Below are positions 1 to 5,371 of a stretch of 9,871 bases of DNA, piece after piece; within the stretch, counting starts at the first letter, position 1; the number at the start of each line of letters is the position of its first letter. Location of the stretch: positions 1 to 9,871 of the forward strand of contig CALGIR010000177.1 of NCBI GenBank assembly GCA_937915475.1. Reading direction: 5' to 3'. Source of the DNA: an uncultured Bacteroidales bacterium (GTDB taxonomy: Bacteria; Bacteroidota; Bacteroidia; Bacteroidales; Tenuifilaceae). The position numbers and the translations under genes were made by a program. Below the pieces are notes generated by a model. That model saw only the letters and a list, made by a program, of their open reading frames with translations, made no database searches and was not told the DNA's origin.

Positions 1-1
1 T

Positions 2-316
2 ATTGCTGGTATAATTCCCAGCAGTTGGATATCGAGTTTGGTTGGGGGTAACTCTATCTTCTCTAACTTTTTCGCCTCAATAGTTGGCGCATTTATGTAC
101 TTTGCAACGCTAACAGAGGTGCCTATTGTTCAGGGATTAATTGCATCGGGAATGGGTAAAGGTCCTGCTTTGGCATTGCTGTTGGCTGGTCCTTCACTAT
201 CGTTACCCAATATGCTGGTAATTCGTGGAGTAATGGGAACCCAAAAAACATTGGTTTACGTTGTACTGGTAGTTATAATGGCCACAATAAGCGGAATGGT
301 GTTTGGAGCAATTTAA
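2..316 (+). CDS. Permease of the DUF318/ArsP-like family, C-terminal part
   Basis: This is the 3' end of an integral inner-membrane permease; the 5' part lies outside the window and the frame is open from base 2. The visible 104 residues contain the family's conserved stretch FATLTEVPIVQ, then GMGKGPALALLLAGPSLSLP and the segment NMLVIRGVMGTQKTLVYV. They end in a hydrophobic helix (about the last 20 residues) followed by TAA. These motifs are typical of PF03773-type permeases, some of which export arsenicals or metal ions; the substrate here cannot be read from the sequence. The next gene, a HAD phosphatase, begins 21 bases after the stop on the same strand, so the two may be co-transcribed. 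Family assignment is fairly secure; substrate is unknown. Confidence 0.8.
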   Translation: MAGIIPSSWISSLVGGNSIFSNFFASIVGAFMYFATLTEVPIVQGLIASGMGKGPALALLLAGPSLSLPNMLVIRGVMGTQKTLVYVVLVVIMATISGMVFGAI

Positions 317-337
317 TTTAACTAATTAGTTTGATGA

Positions 338-385
338 ATGTTAAGCATTGAAATTTCCAACGACTTTACGCTATCATTATAGCAT
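338..385 (+). other. Severed N-terminal codons of the HAD gene, with in-frame TAG at 380-382
   Basis: An ATG at 338 is in frame with the HAD phosphatase that becomes readable at 386. It encodes MLSIEISNDFTLSL, then TAG at 380-382, then His, and then runs directly into LVLDYNGT, the phosphatase motif I. Similar small HAD proteins usually start with a comparable strand of about 15-18 residues before LVLDYNGT. The simplest reading is that a sense codon such as GAG, AAG or CAG became TAG by one substitution. A sequencing error or stop-codon readthrough would look the same. TAG is used as an ordinary terminal stop in the rhodanese gene and in rpmA, so general reassignment is unlikely. Confidence 0.7.
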
Positions 386-808
386 TTGGTGCTCGATTAT
401 AACGGTACACTTGCCATTGATGGTGATATGATAAGTGGTATTAAGGAGCTTATTGAAAAACTATCGAAAGACCTAAATATACACGTAATTACGGCCAATA
501 CATTTGGTTCGGCTCACCAGAATTTAGCTGGTACAAATACCAACTTAGTCATTATAGACAGAGGTAATGAGGTGCAGCAAAAGACCAATTTTGTAAAAAG
601 TTTAAACCCACAAACTGTGGTGGCCATTGGAAATGGAGCAAATGACGCACTAATGCTTAAACTCTCGGCACTGGGTGTTGCCGTTATGCAGGCCGAGGGA
701 GTATCAACCCAAGCACTTATGAATGCCGATATTGCTTGTAATAGCATAATCGATGCCTTGGGGCTATTGCTAAATCCGTTAAGAATTGCGGCAACGCTTA
801 GAATATAA
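386..808 (+). CDS. Small HAD-superfamily phosphatase, soluble P-type-ATPase-like; probably N-terminally truncated
   Basis: The protein is a cytoplasmic HAD-fold phosphatase of the small, cap-less kind resembling the catalytic domain of P-type ATPases (COG4087-like). Motif I is DYNGT with the nucleophile Asp at base 395; motif II is the Thr in VITANTFG; the motif III lysine probably lies in QQKTNFVKSL; motif IV is GNGANDALML at base 629. The C-terminal LLLNPLRIAATLR is also familiar in this group. The substrate is unknown. The only start left after an in-frame TAG at 380-382 is TTG at 386, which would give 140 residues beginning right at the first core strand; the ancestral start was probably ATG at 338. 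All catalytic motifs survive, so the product could still be active if TTG is used or the stop is read through. It may instead be a recent pseudogene. It lies 3' of the permease and has no clear terminator. Confidence 0.75.
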   Translation: MVLDYNGTLAIDGDMISGIKELIEKLSKDLNIHVITANTFGSAHQNLAGTNTNLVIIDRGNEVQQKTNFVKSLNPQTVVAIGNGANDALMLKLSALGVAVMQAEGVSTQALMNADIACNSIIDALGLLLNPLRIAATLRI

Positions 809-927
809 TTGTTGAGGAATATCATTTAAAAGCCAAAACCATTGCACTGCACTGATAGACTGATGATTGAACTATAGCCCTACGATAGACTTGCCGTACA
901 CGTTATAGTATTGTTTTTAGCAAGTTG

Positions 928-935
928 TATCTTTG
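928..935 (+). promoter_or_regulatory. Putative -7 promoter element (TATCTTTG) for the rhodanese gene
   Basis: TATCTTTG matches the Bacteroidetes -7 consensus TAnnTTTG and lies 21 bases before the ATG at 957, which allows a short leader. No well-spaced -33 TTTG is present; the nearest TTG, at 911-913, is only 14 bases upstream, so the call rests on the -7 box and its position. The leader is A-rich, as is usual at starts in this phylum. Confidence 0.5.
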
Positions 936-956
936 TATCAAAATAAAAACAGATAA

Positions 957-1394
957 ATGAAAACATCAGAAACACCAATTCAGCAAACATTTACGCTACA
1001 AGGTATTCTTCACGTTGAACCTATGTCGGCAGCCGATGCTGTGGCAAACGAAAACGCACTACTGGTTGATGTGCGCGAAGACGAGGAACTTGAAGTTATA
1101 CACTTTGAAGATACGGTTGAGTTTGTACACATGCCAATGATGACGCTGGTTGATAAATTTAAGGAATTGCCCATGGACCGACCTTTAATCATAGTATGTA
1201 ACAATGGAGTACGTAGCGTTAAGGCTGTAAATCTAATGCGTTATCAGGGCTATTCAAATGTTTTTAACCTCGATGGGGGTATAGTTCAGTGGTTTAGAGA
1301 TGGACTTTCGTTGGTGCTACGCGAAGATTATACATTGGATGAGGACGGATGTGGCAGTGCGTCGGGTTGTGCTGGTTGCGGCGGTGGTTGCTAG
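957..1394 (+). CDS. Single-domain rhodanese (sulfurtransferase-like) with a cysteine-rich C-terminal tail
   Basis: A 145-residue cytoplasmic protein with one rhodanese domain, at about residues 15-122. The domain opening LLVDVREDEEL is typical, and the active-site loop is CNNGVRS with Cys81 as the expected persulfide-carrying residue. It is followed by the usual helix and the strand/loop VFNLDGGIVQW. Single-domain rhodaneses move sulfane sulfur between thiols; donor and acceptor are unknown here. After the domain come an acidic linker (about 123-130) and a glycine-rich tail with four cysteines at 132, 138, 141 and 145, the last being the final residue. I infer that the tail could bind metal or take part in sulfur or redox relay; no standard motif proves this. 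The gene is probably monocistronic: it has its own -7 box, ends in TAG, and converges with the SMR gene. Confidence 0.88.
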   Translation: MKTSETPIQQTFTLQGILHVEPMSAADAVANENALLVDVREDEELEVIHFEDTVEFVHMPMMTLVDKFKELPMDRPLIIVCNNGVRSVKAVNLMRYQGYSNVFNLDGGIVQWFRDGLSLVLREDYTLDEDGCGSASGCAGCGGGC

Positions 1395-1404
1395 TATTAA
1401 AAAC

Positions 1405-1430
1405 TCAGACAACAAATAGAAGGTTGCTGA
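1405..1430 (+). terminator. Weak hairpin behind the rhodanese gene
   Basis: TCAGACAAC (1405-1413) pairs with GTTGCTGA (1423-1430), with one bulged A and a 9-base loop. Only a short T run follows (TTT at 1431-1433), so this is a weak intrinsic terminator candidate for the rhodanese transcript, 10 bases after its stop. Confidence 0.35.
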
Positions 1431-1520
1431 TTTAAACAGAAGAATCGGTCTACAAACCCATTGGTTAAACGAAACCAAAAGACAATTAGCACTATCTTCT
1501 TATACTAATAAATCTGTTTT

Positions 1521-1865
1521 TTAAGCAGGAGTAACAATCTGCAAACCCACCAACGAAATAATTAGCGTAGATAAAAAGGCCATTCGCCAAAACGTTATGG
1601 GTTCAGAGAACAGAATAATACCTAAAATAACACTAAATACTGCTCCTATTCCCGCCCAAACGGCATAGGCTGTGCCCACTGGTATAGGTTTTTCTCCTCC
1701 CATAGATAGATAAAGTAACCACATGCTAATGCTTACGCATATAGCAAAAGATACGAGCCATCCCCACCTCTCAATCCCAGAAGAGTGCTGTGCCTTACCT
1801 AAACTCACGGCAAAACCAGATTCAAACAGACCGCCAATAATTAAGAATAACCAATTAATGTTCAT
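1521..1865 (-). CDS. Small multidrug resistance (SMR) family exporter, SugE/Gdx-like
   Basis: A 114-residue inner-membrane protein with four transmembrane helices (about 4-22, 34-54, 62-84, 90-110), the normal size for SMR proton antiporters, which work as dimers. Glu15 in helix 1 (GGLFESGFAV) is the family's conserved proton- and substrate-binding carboxylate. Helix 3 carries PVGTAYAVWAGIGAV (residues 62-76), close to the signature of the SugE/Gdx branch, which exports guanidinium; other SMR branches export quaternary ammonium compounds. Phe replaces the Trp that Gdx proteins often have three residues after the Glu, and the helix 2-3 loop (GGEKP) looks slightly long, so substrate is uncertain. 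The start is the only Met near the N-terminus. A -7 box ends only 5 bases before it. The gene stands alone, convergent with the rhodanese gene. Confidence 0.88.
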   Translation of the reverse strand: MNINWLFLIIGGLFESGFAVSLGKAQHSSGIERWGWLVSFAICVSISMWLLYLSMGGEKPIPVGTAYAVWAGIGAVFSVILGIILFSEPITFWRMAFLSTLIISLVGLQIVTPA

Positions 1866-1870
1866 GGGTG

Positions 1871-1878
1871 CAAATATA
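1871..1878 (-). promoter_or_regulatory. Putative -7 promoter element of the SMR gene (TATATTTG), near-leaderless
   Basis: Read on the minus strand, TATATTTG fits TAnnTTTG. Its G is separated from the start codon at 1865-1863 by five bases, so transcription would begin at or within a base or two of the ATG. No convincing -33 box is visible at the usual distance. Confidence 0.5.
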
Positions 1879-1989
1879 AAGGTTTAAAAGATATTCGTCT
1901 ATTCTAAGTTTAATTGATTTTGCAAAAACAGTTTTAAAACTCACAATAACAAACTCAATAAAGGCACATAAATAACAATACATAATGGT

Positions 1990-2051
1990 GACTAACCGAA
2001 GTCCATCAAAAGTTTAAAGAAAAGTTAAAGCCTTCGGTTTAGTCTGTTTTT
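1990..2051 (+). terminator. Terminator-like hairpin with no upstream gene on its strand
   Basis: GACTAACCGAAG (1990-2001) pairs with CTTCGGTTTAGTC (2032-2044) with a single bulged base and a 30-base A-rich loop. TGTTTTTA follows directly, so it points along +. No + strand gene precedes it before the rhodanese stop at 1394, and the SMR gene runs the other way. Confidence 0.55.
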
Positions 2052-2334
2052 ATTGATGTTTAATGGGCTGAACTTGTTGCCAGCAAATACTTTGTTAAAT
2101 CAAAGTTTTTAAATTCTCAAAACTCATACACCGAGAATCTGCCTACAGGGTAATGTAAAGTTTTATAAAAAAGGGATAAAAGCATTCAACTTTCATGGTT
2201 CAGGCAACAACTCCACCATCACCATTATAACTGAAATTATGAATAACACATTTTAAATACTATTTTTACAGGGTTGAAATAAAGCGAACAGGTAATTGTA
2301 TGAGAATAAAATCAGGAAATTAGTCCTCAATATT

Positions 2335-2364
2335 TTTGTTATTCAAATTATCTTTCTACTTTTG
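2335..2364 (+). promoter_or_regulatory. Promoter of the rplU-rpmA operon
   Basis: TTTG at 2335-2338 and TACTTTTG at 2357-2364 are separated by 18 bases, close to the Bacteroidetes sigma consensus (-33 TTTG, about 19 bases, -7 TAnnTTTG). This is the best two-part promoter in the window. Initiation near 2370 would give a leader of roughly 36 bases before rplU. Confidence 0.7.
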
Positions 2365-2405
2365 CAAACCGAAAAAGTGTATCACACTATTAATATTTTA
2401 AGATA

Positions 2406-2717
2406 ATGTACGCTATTGTAGATATTGCAGGACAACAGTTTAAGGTGCAGAAAGATCAAAAGATTTTTGTTCATCGCCTTGAGGCTGAGGAAGGCACCGA
2501 GATGAGTTTCGACAAGGTATTACTTGTTGACAACGAAGGAAAAATAACACTTGGAGCCCCAACCATTGAAAACGCTAAGGTTAACGTTAAGGTACTTGAT
2601 CACGTTAGAGGTGATAAAGTTATCGTTTTCAAAAAGAAAAGACGTAAGGGTTATAAGGTGAAAAATGGCCACAGGCAGCAATTCACCCAAATCCAAATTG
2701 AAGAAATTGTAGCATAA
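2406..2717 (+). CDS. rplU: 50S ribosomal protein L21 (bL21)
   Basis: The 103-residue product begins [15 protein letters not shown], the conserved L21 opening (YAIVEIGGKQYKV type). It continues with [17 protein letters not shown] and the basic rRNA-binding segment [20 protein letters not shown], ending QIQIEEI. Length and motifs are normal for the family. bL21 binds 23S rRNA in the large subunit. It is the first gene of the operon, preceded by a clear promoter, with rpmA 20 bases downstream. The leader is too short for a large autoregulatory structure. No Shine-Dalgarno sequence is seen; the bases before ATG are A/T-rich. Confidence 0.98.
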   Translation: MYAIVDIAGQQFKVQKDQKIFVHRLEAEEGTEMSFDKVLLVDNEGKITLGAPTIENAKVNVKVLDHVRGDKVIVFKKKRRKGYKVKNGHRQQFTQIQIEEIVA

Positions 2718-2737
2718 CCGCATAAAGTTTTTTAAAA

Positions 2738-2998
2738 ATGGCACATAAGAAAGGAGCTGGTAGTTCCCGTAACGGACGTGAATCAGAAAGTAAACGATTG
2801 GGTGTTAAACTTTTTGGTGGTCAGGTCTGCAAAGCAGGCAACATAATTGTACGCCAAAGGGGAACCAAGCATAACCCAGGTGAAAACGTAGGCATGGGTA
2901 AAGACCATACGTTATTTGCACTTATTGACGGGACTATTGCGTTCCGCAAAAAGGCTGAGAACAAATCGTACGTATCAGTTATTCCCGCAGAAAGTTAG
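2738..2998 (+). CDS. rpmA: 50S ribosomal protein L27 (bL27)
   Basis: The 86-residue protein begins [28 protein letters not shown], the invariant L27 N-terminus that reaches towards the peptidyl transferase centre. There is no extra cleavable leader of the kind found in Firmicutes. The central motif [13 protein letters not shown] and the later [12 protein letters not shown] are diagnostic. The protein helps position tRNA in the large subunit. rplU and rpmA are adjacent in nearly all bacteria. The gene ends in TAG, and a strong hairpin follows 26 bases later, before serS. Confidence 0.98.
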   Translation: MAHKKGAGSSRNGRESESKRLGVKLFGGQVCKAGNIIVRQRGTKHNPGENVGMGKDHTLFALIDGTIAFRKKAENKSYVSVIPAES

Positions 2999-3024
2999 TT
3001 TTTTCTTAAACTTATAGAAGTTTT

Positions 3025-3075
3025 AAAATCTCCTGCAGCTTACCTGAATGGCGTAAGTTCAGGAGATTTTTCTTT
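3025..3075 (+). terminator. Strong intrinsic terminator or attenuator between rpmA and serS
   Basis: AAAATCTCCTG (3025-3035) pairs perfectly with CAGGAGATTTT (3060-3070). Inside, CTTAC (3039-3043) pairs with GTAAG (3053-3057), giving a two-tier hairpin. The right arm ends in a T-rich tail, TTTTTCTTT. A smaller hairpin, AAACTT-ATAG-AAGTTT (3008-3023), lies directly upstream. The stem should end or reduce rplU-rpmA transcription, yet serS starts at 3092 with no visible promoter after it. Confidence 0.75.
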
Positions 3076-3091
3076 AATAATACCTACAACT

Positions 3092-4363
3092 ATGCTCACG
3101 CTTAAACAAATTCATGAGAACAAGGACGAGCTTATAAGTCGACTGAAAGTTAAAAACTTCGACGCTAAAGAGCTTATCGAAAAGGTTGTTGAACTAGATA
3201 ACCAAAGAAAATCGATTCAGGGAAAACTCGATGCAATGCTTGCTGAACAGAATGGCATATCGAAAGAGATTGGAATACTCTTTAAGCAAGGAAAAACTAA
3301 AGAAGCAGACAAGGCAAAGCAAAGAGTAACAATCCTTAAAGACGAATCGAAAGCGCTGAGCCAAAACATGACCGAAACGGAAAGGGAATTAAACGCAACG
3401 CTAATCAAAATTCCCAATCTACCCCACCAGCTGGTTCCTGCCGGAAAAACTGCCGATGATAATGAGGAAGTACGCTCGGGTGGTGTAATCCCAAAGCTTA
3501 TTAAGGGTGCAAAACCACACTGGGAATTAGCCAAAGAATTTGACATTATCGATTTTGAGCTTGGCGTAAAAATCACTGGTAGCGGTTTCCCTCTATACAA
3601 AGGCAAGGGAGCTAAGTTACAGCGCGCACTCATTAACTTCTTTTTAGACGAAAATATCAATGCAGGATATCAGGAGGTTATGCCTCCACTCATGGTTAAT
3701 GAGGAATCAGCATACGGAACGGGTCAACTCCCAGATAAAGATGGACAAATGTACCACGCCCAAACTGACAATTTCTACCTTATCCCAACTGCGGAGGTTC
3801 CGGTGACCAATATTTTCAGGAATGTAATTCTGAATGCAGCCGACTTTCCCCTAAAATTAACCGCATACACACCTTGCTTCCGTCGCGAAGCTGGCTCGTA
3901 CGGAAAAGATGTAAGAGGATTGAATCGCCTACACCAATTCGATAAAGTTGAAATTGTACAGATTCAGCATCCTGAAAAATCGTACGAGAGTCTCGATGAG
4001 ATGGTGGCTCACGTAGAGGGGATTCTAAAAAAGTTAGAGTTACCCTATCGAATTCTTCGCCTGTGCGGGGGTGATTTAAGCTTTACCTCTGCCCTAACCT
4101 ACGACTTTGAAGTTTACTCTGCAGCACAAGAGAAATGGCTCGAGGTTAGTTCAGTTTCCAACTTCGAATCGTTTCAGGCCAACCGCTTAATGCTTCGCTA
4201 CCGCGAAGAGGGTGAGAAGCGTAATCAACTTGCTCACACACTCAACGGAAGTTCCCTTGCACTGCCAAGGATACTTGCGGCTTTGCTAGAAAACAACCAG
4301 ACCGAAAGTGGGATTGCAATTCCTAAGGTATTGCAGCCATTCTGCGGATTCGACTCAATTTAA
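3092..4363 (+). CDS. serS: Serine--tRNA ligase (seryl-tRNA synthetase)
   Basis: This 423-residue cytosolic class II aminoacyl-tRNA synthetase charges tRNA-Ser (and tRNA-Sec where present) with serine. Residues 1 to about 110 form the long antiparallel coiled-coil arm that grips the tRNA long variable arm. The catalytic domain has motif 1 around GAKLQRALINFFLDENINAG, the serine-binding TAE triad at 233-235 (LIPTAEVPVTN), motif 2 FRREAGSYGKDVRGLNRLHQ from 263, and motif 3 NGSSLALPRILAALLEN from 385. Length and all signatures are normal. The ATG at 3092 gives the expected N-terminus MLTLKQIHENKDELI. It follows rpmA by 93 bases with a terminator-like hairpin between, so expression probably depends on readthrough or on an unseen promoter. 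The order rplU-rpmA-serS is common in this phylum. Confidence 0.98.
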   Translation: MLTLKQIHENKDELISRLKVKNFDAKELIEKVVELDNQRKSIQGKLDAMLAEQNGISKEIGILFKQGKTKEADKAKQRVTILKDESKALSQNMTETERELNATLIKIPNLPHQLVPAGKTADDNEEVRSGGVIPKLIKGAKPHWELAKEFDIIDFELGVKITGSGFPLYKGKGAKLQRALINFFLDENINAGYQEVMPPLMVNEESAYGTGQLPDKDGQMYHAQTDNFYLIPTAEVPVTNIFRNVILNAADFPLKLTAYTPCFRREAGSYGKDVRGLNRLHQFDKVEIVQIQHPEKSYESLDEMVAHVEGILKKLELPYRILRLCGGDLSFTSALTYDFEVYSAAQEKWLEVSSVSNFESFQANRLMLRYREEGEKRNQLAHTLNGSSLALPRILAALLENNQTESGIAIPKVLQPFCGFDSI

Positions 4364-4383
4364 CTAATAAGTTTTATAAGATT

Positions 4384-4432
4384 GCGAACCAATCGGTATG
4401 CTAAATATCATAGTGCATAGAGATTGGTTTGC
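4384..4432 (+). terminator. Two-tier hairpin between serS and the EamA transporter
   Basis: GCGAACCAATC (4384-4394) pairs with GATTGGTTTGC (4422-4432) over 11 pairs, including one G-T wobble. Inside it TATGC (4397-4401) pairs with GCATA (4415-4419). It begins 20 bases after the serS stop. The tail (TATATTTGCTCC) is only moderately T-rich, so it is either a modest serS terminator or an operator-like element, since its right arm abuts the next -7 box. Confidence 0.55.
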
Positions 4433-4440
4433 TATATTTG
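4433..4440 (+). promoter_or_regulatory. Putative -7 promoter element (TATATTTG) for the transporter-peptidase pair
   Basis: TATATTTG fits TAnnTTTG and lies 33 bases before the ATG at 4474. The -33 region is occupied by the preceding hairpin and has no clear TTTG at the usual spacing. The surrounding 14 bases (4428-4441) are repeated exactly before ruvC. Confidence 0.5.
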
Positions 4441-4473
4441 CTCCTGTAAATCATTAGCTATAATTGGGACAAG

Positions 4474-5367
4474 ATGAATGGCAAAAACCGCTCCTATCTT
4501 TTTGCTGGTCTTACAATCCTTTTTTGGGGCACAGCAGCATCGGCATTTAAATTCTCGTTACAGCATTTAACAAATGTTCAACTGCTCGCATGGGCTTCAC
4601 TTTCATCTACTGTTGTACTACTGTTTATAATTCTGCTAACAAACAAAGGAAAAGAACTACGAAAGTTAACCTGGAAGCAATCACTTCCCTCCTTATACCT
4701 TGGATTAATAAACCCATTTACATACTACTTAATTCTGTTCAAGGCCTATGAACTACTACCAGCTCAGGTTGCTCAACCCCTAAACTTTATTTGGCCCTTA
4801 GTTTTGGTTTTACTGTCAGTTCCACTCCTTGGCGAAAAGATAACAGCAAAGGGTATTGTTGCGCTTTTAGTTAGTTTTATAGGCGTAATCCTAATCTCAT
4901 CAGAAGGAAATATTACCAACATAAATATTGAGAGTCCTTTGGGCGTTTTTTTGGCACTTTTTAGCGCCATAGTGTGGGCATTATACTGGATTCTAAACCT
5001 GCGGAATACTGGGGTAGACCCAACTATTCGTCTTTTTATTAATTTTGCCTTTGCCACCGTTTTTGCCTTTGCCCTTGGGATGCTAGTGGATGGTTTTTGG
5101 GAGATAAACCTACCAGGACTAGGAGGAGCATTTTACGTTGGGTGCTTTGAGATGGGACTAACCTTCTTCCTTTGGTTAAAAGCACTTAGCCTGGCCGAGA
5201 GCAAGGCAAAACTTGGTAATATTATATATCTGGTTCCATTTCTATCTCTAATTTTTATCCATTTTTTTGTGGGAGAAGATATCTATTGGACAACCATTGC
5301 TGGGCTGATAATTATAGTTGCCAGCATTCTGTACCAACAAATTAGTGAGTCAAACCAAAAATCATAA
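4474..5367 (+). CDS. DMT-superfamily transporter with two EamA domains
   Basis: A 297-residue inner-membrane protein with about ten hydrophobic helices, in two EamA repeats (about 6-142 and 153-291), the usual architecture of drug/metabolite transporters. The first repeat opens with LTILFWGTAASAFKFSL and includes AQPLNFIWPLVLVLLSVPLLGEKIT, where the LGE motif closing the repeat is typical. The second contains FSAIVWALYWILNLR and ends with IIIVASILYQQ before a polar tail. Members export metabolites or amino acids, or take up small molecules; nothing here fixes the substrate. The S41 lipoprotein gene starts only 4 bases after its stop, so the two are almost certainly co-transcribed, but a functional link is not evident. 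The start at 4474 fits the first helix. Confidence 0.88.
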   Translation: MNGKNRSYLFAGLTILFWGTAASAFKFSLQHLTNVQLLAWASLSSTVVLLFIILLTNKGKELRKLTWKQSLPSLYLGLINPFTYYLILFKAYELLPAQVAQPLNFIWPLVLVLLSVPLLGEKITAKGIVALLVSFIGVILISSEGNITNINIESPLGVFLALFSAIVWALYWILNLRNTGVDPTIRLFINFAFATVFAFALGMLVDGFWEINLPGLGGAFYVGCFEMGLTFFLWLKALSLAESKAKLGNIIYLVPFLSLIFIHFFVGEDIYWTTIAGLIIIVASILYQQISESNQKS

Positions 5368-5371
5368 CACC

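Larger units (their letters stand above)
1866..2334. other. Long intergenic region between the divergent SMR and rplU genes
   Basis: No convincing coding frame is seen on either strand; it is AT-rich with frequent stops. It holds the SMR promoter at its left end, a terminator-like hairpin at 1990-2051, and weaker structures further on. These are an A/T-rich hairpin AAATACTTTG/CAAAGTTTTT (2085-2110, one mismatch), a six-pair stem ATTCTC/GAGAAT (2113-2138), and a possible long-range pairing TTGTTGCC/GGCAACAA (2074-2081 with 2203-2210). A non-coding RNA is possible but not shown. Confidence 0.5.

Noticed and set aside
380..382. TAG read as pyrrolysine or as a generally reassigned codon
   Set aside because: TAG terminates the rhodanese gene and rpmA, no other gene here has an internal TAG, and nothing in the window points to suppressor machinery.
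1428..1520. Shared bidirectional terminator between the rhodanese and SMR genes
   Set aside because: Only short stems such as AACC/GGTT and ATTAG/CTAAT can be drawn; none has good length and a T run for the minus strand.
2331..2338. TATTTTTG as a second -7 element for rplU
   Set aside because: It matches TAnnTTTG but has no -33 box upstream and is better used as the -33 region of the well-spaced box at 2357-2364.
1866..2405. 6S RNA, tRNA or a decayed gene in the long gap
   Set aside because: No T-arm or acceptor pattern, no recognisable protein remnant in any frame, and the possible rod-like pairing is too weak to name an RNA family.
3217..3660. 147-codon open frame on the minus strand inside serS
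   Set aside because: It lies wholly within a well-conserved synthetase gene, is rich in Ser/Ala/Phe as expected of an antisense shadow, and resembles no family I know.
5318..5371. Upstream extension of the S41 peptidase frame by 18 codons
   Set aside because: It overlaps the EamA transporter and would bury the signal peptide; ATG at 5372 gives a proper lipoprotein signal.
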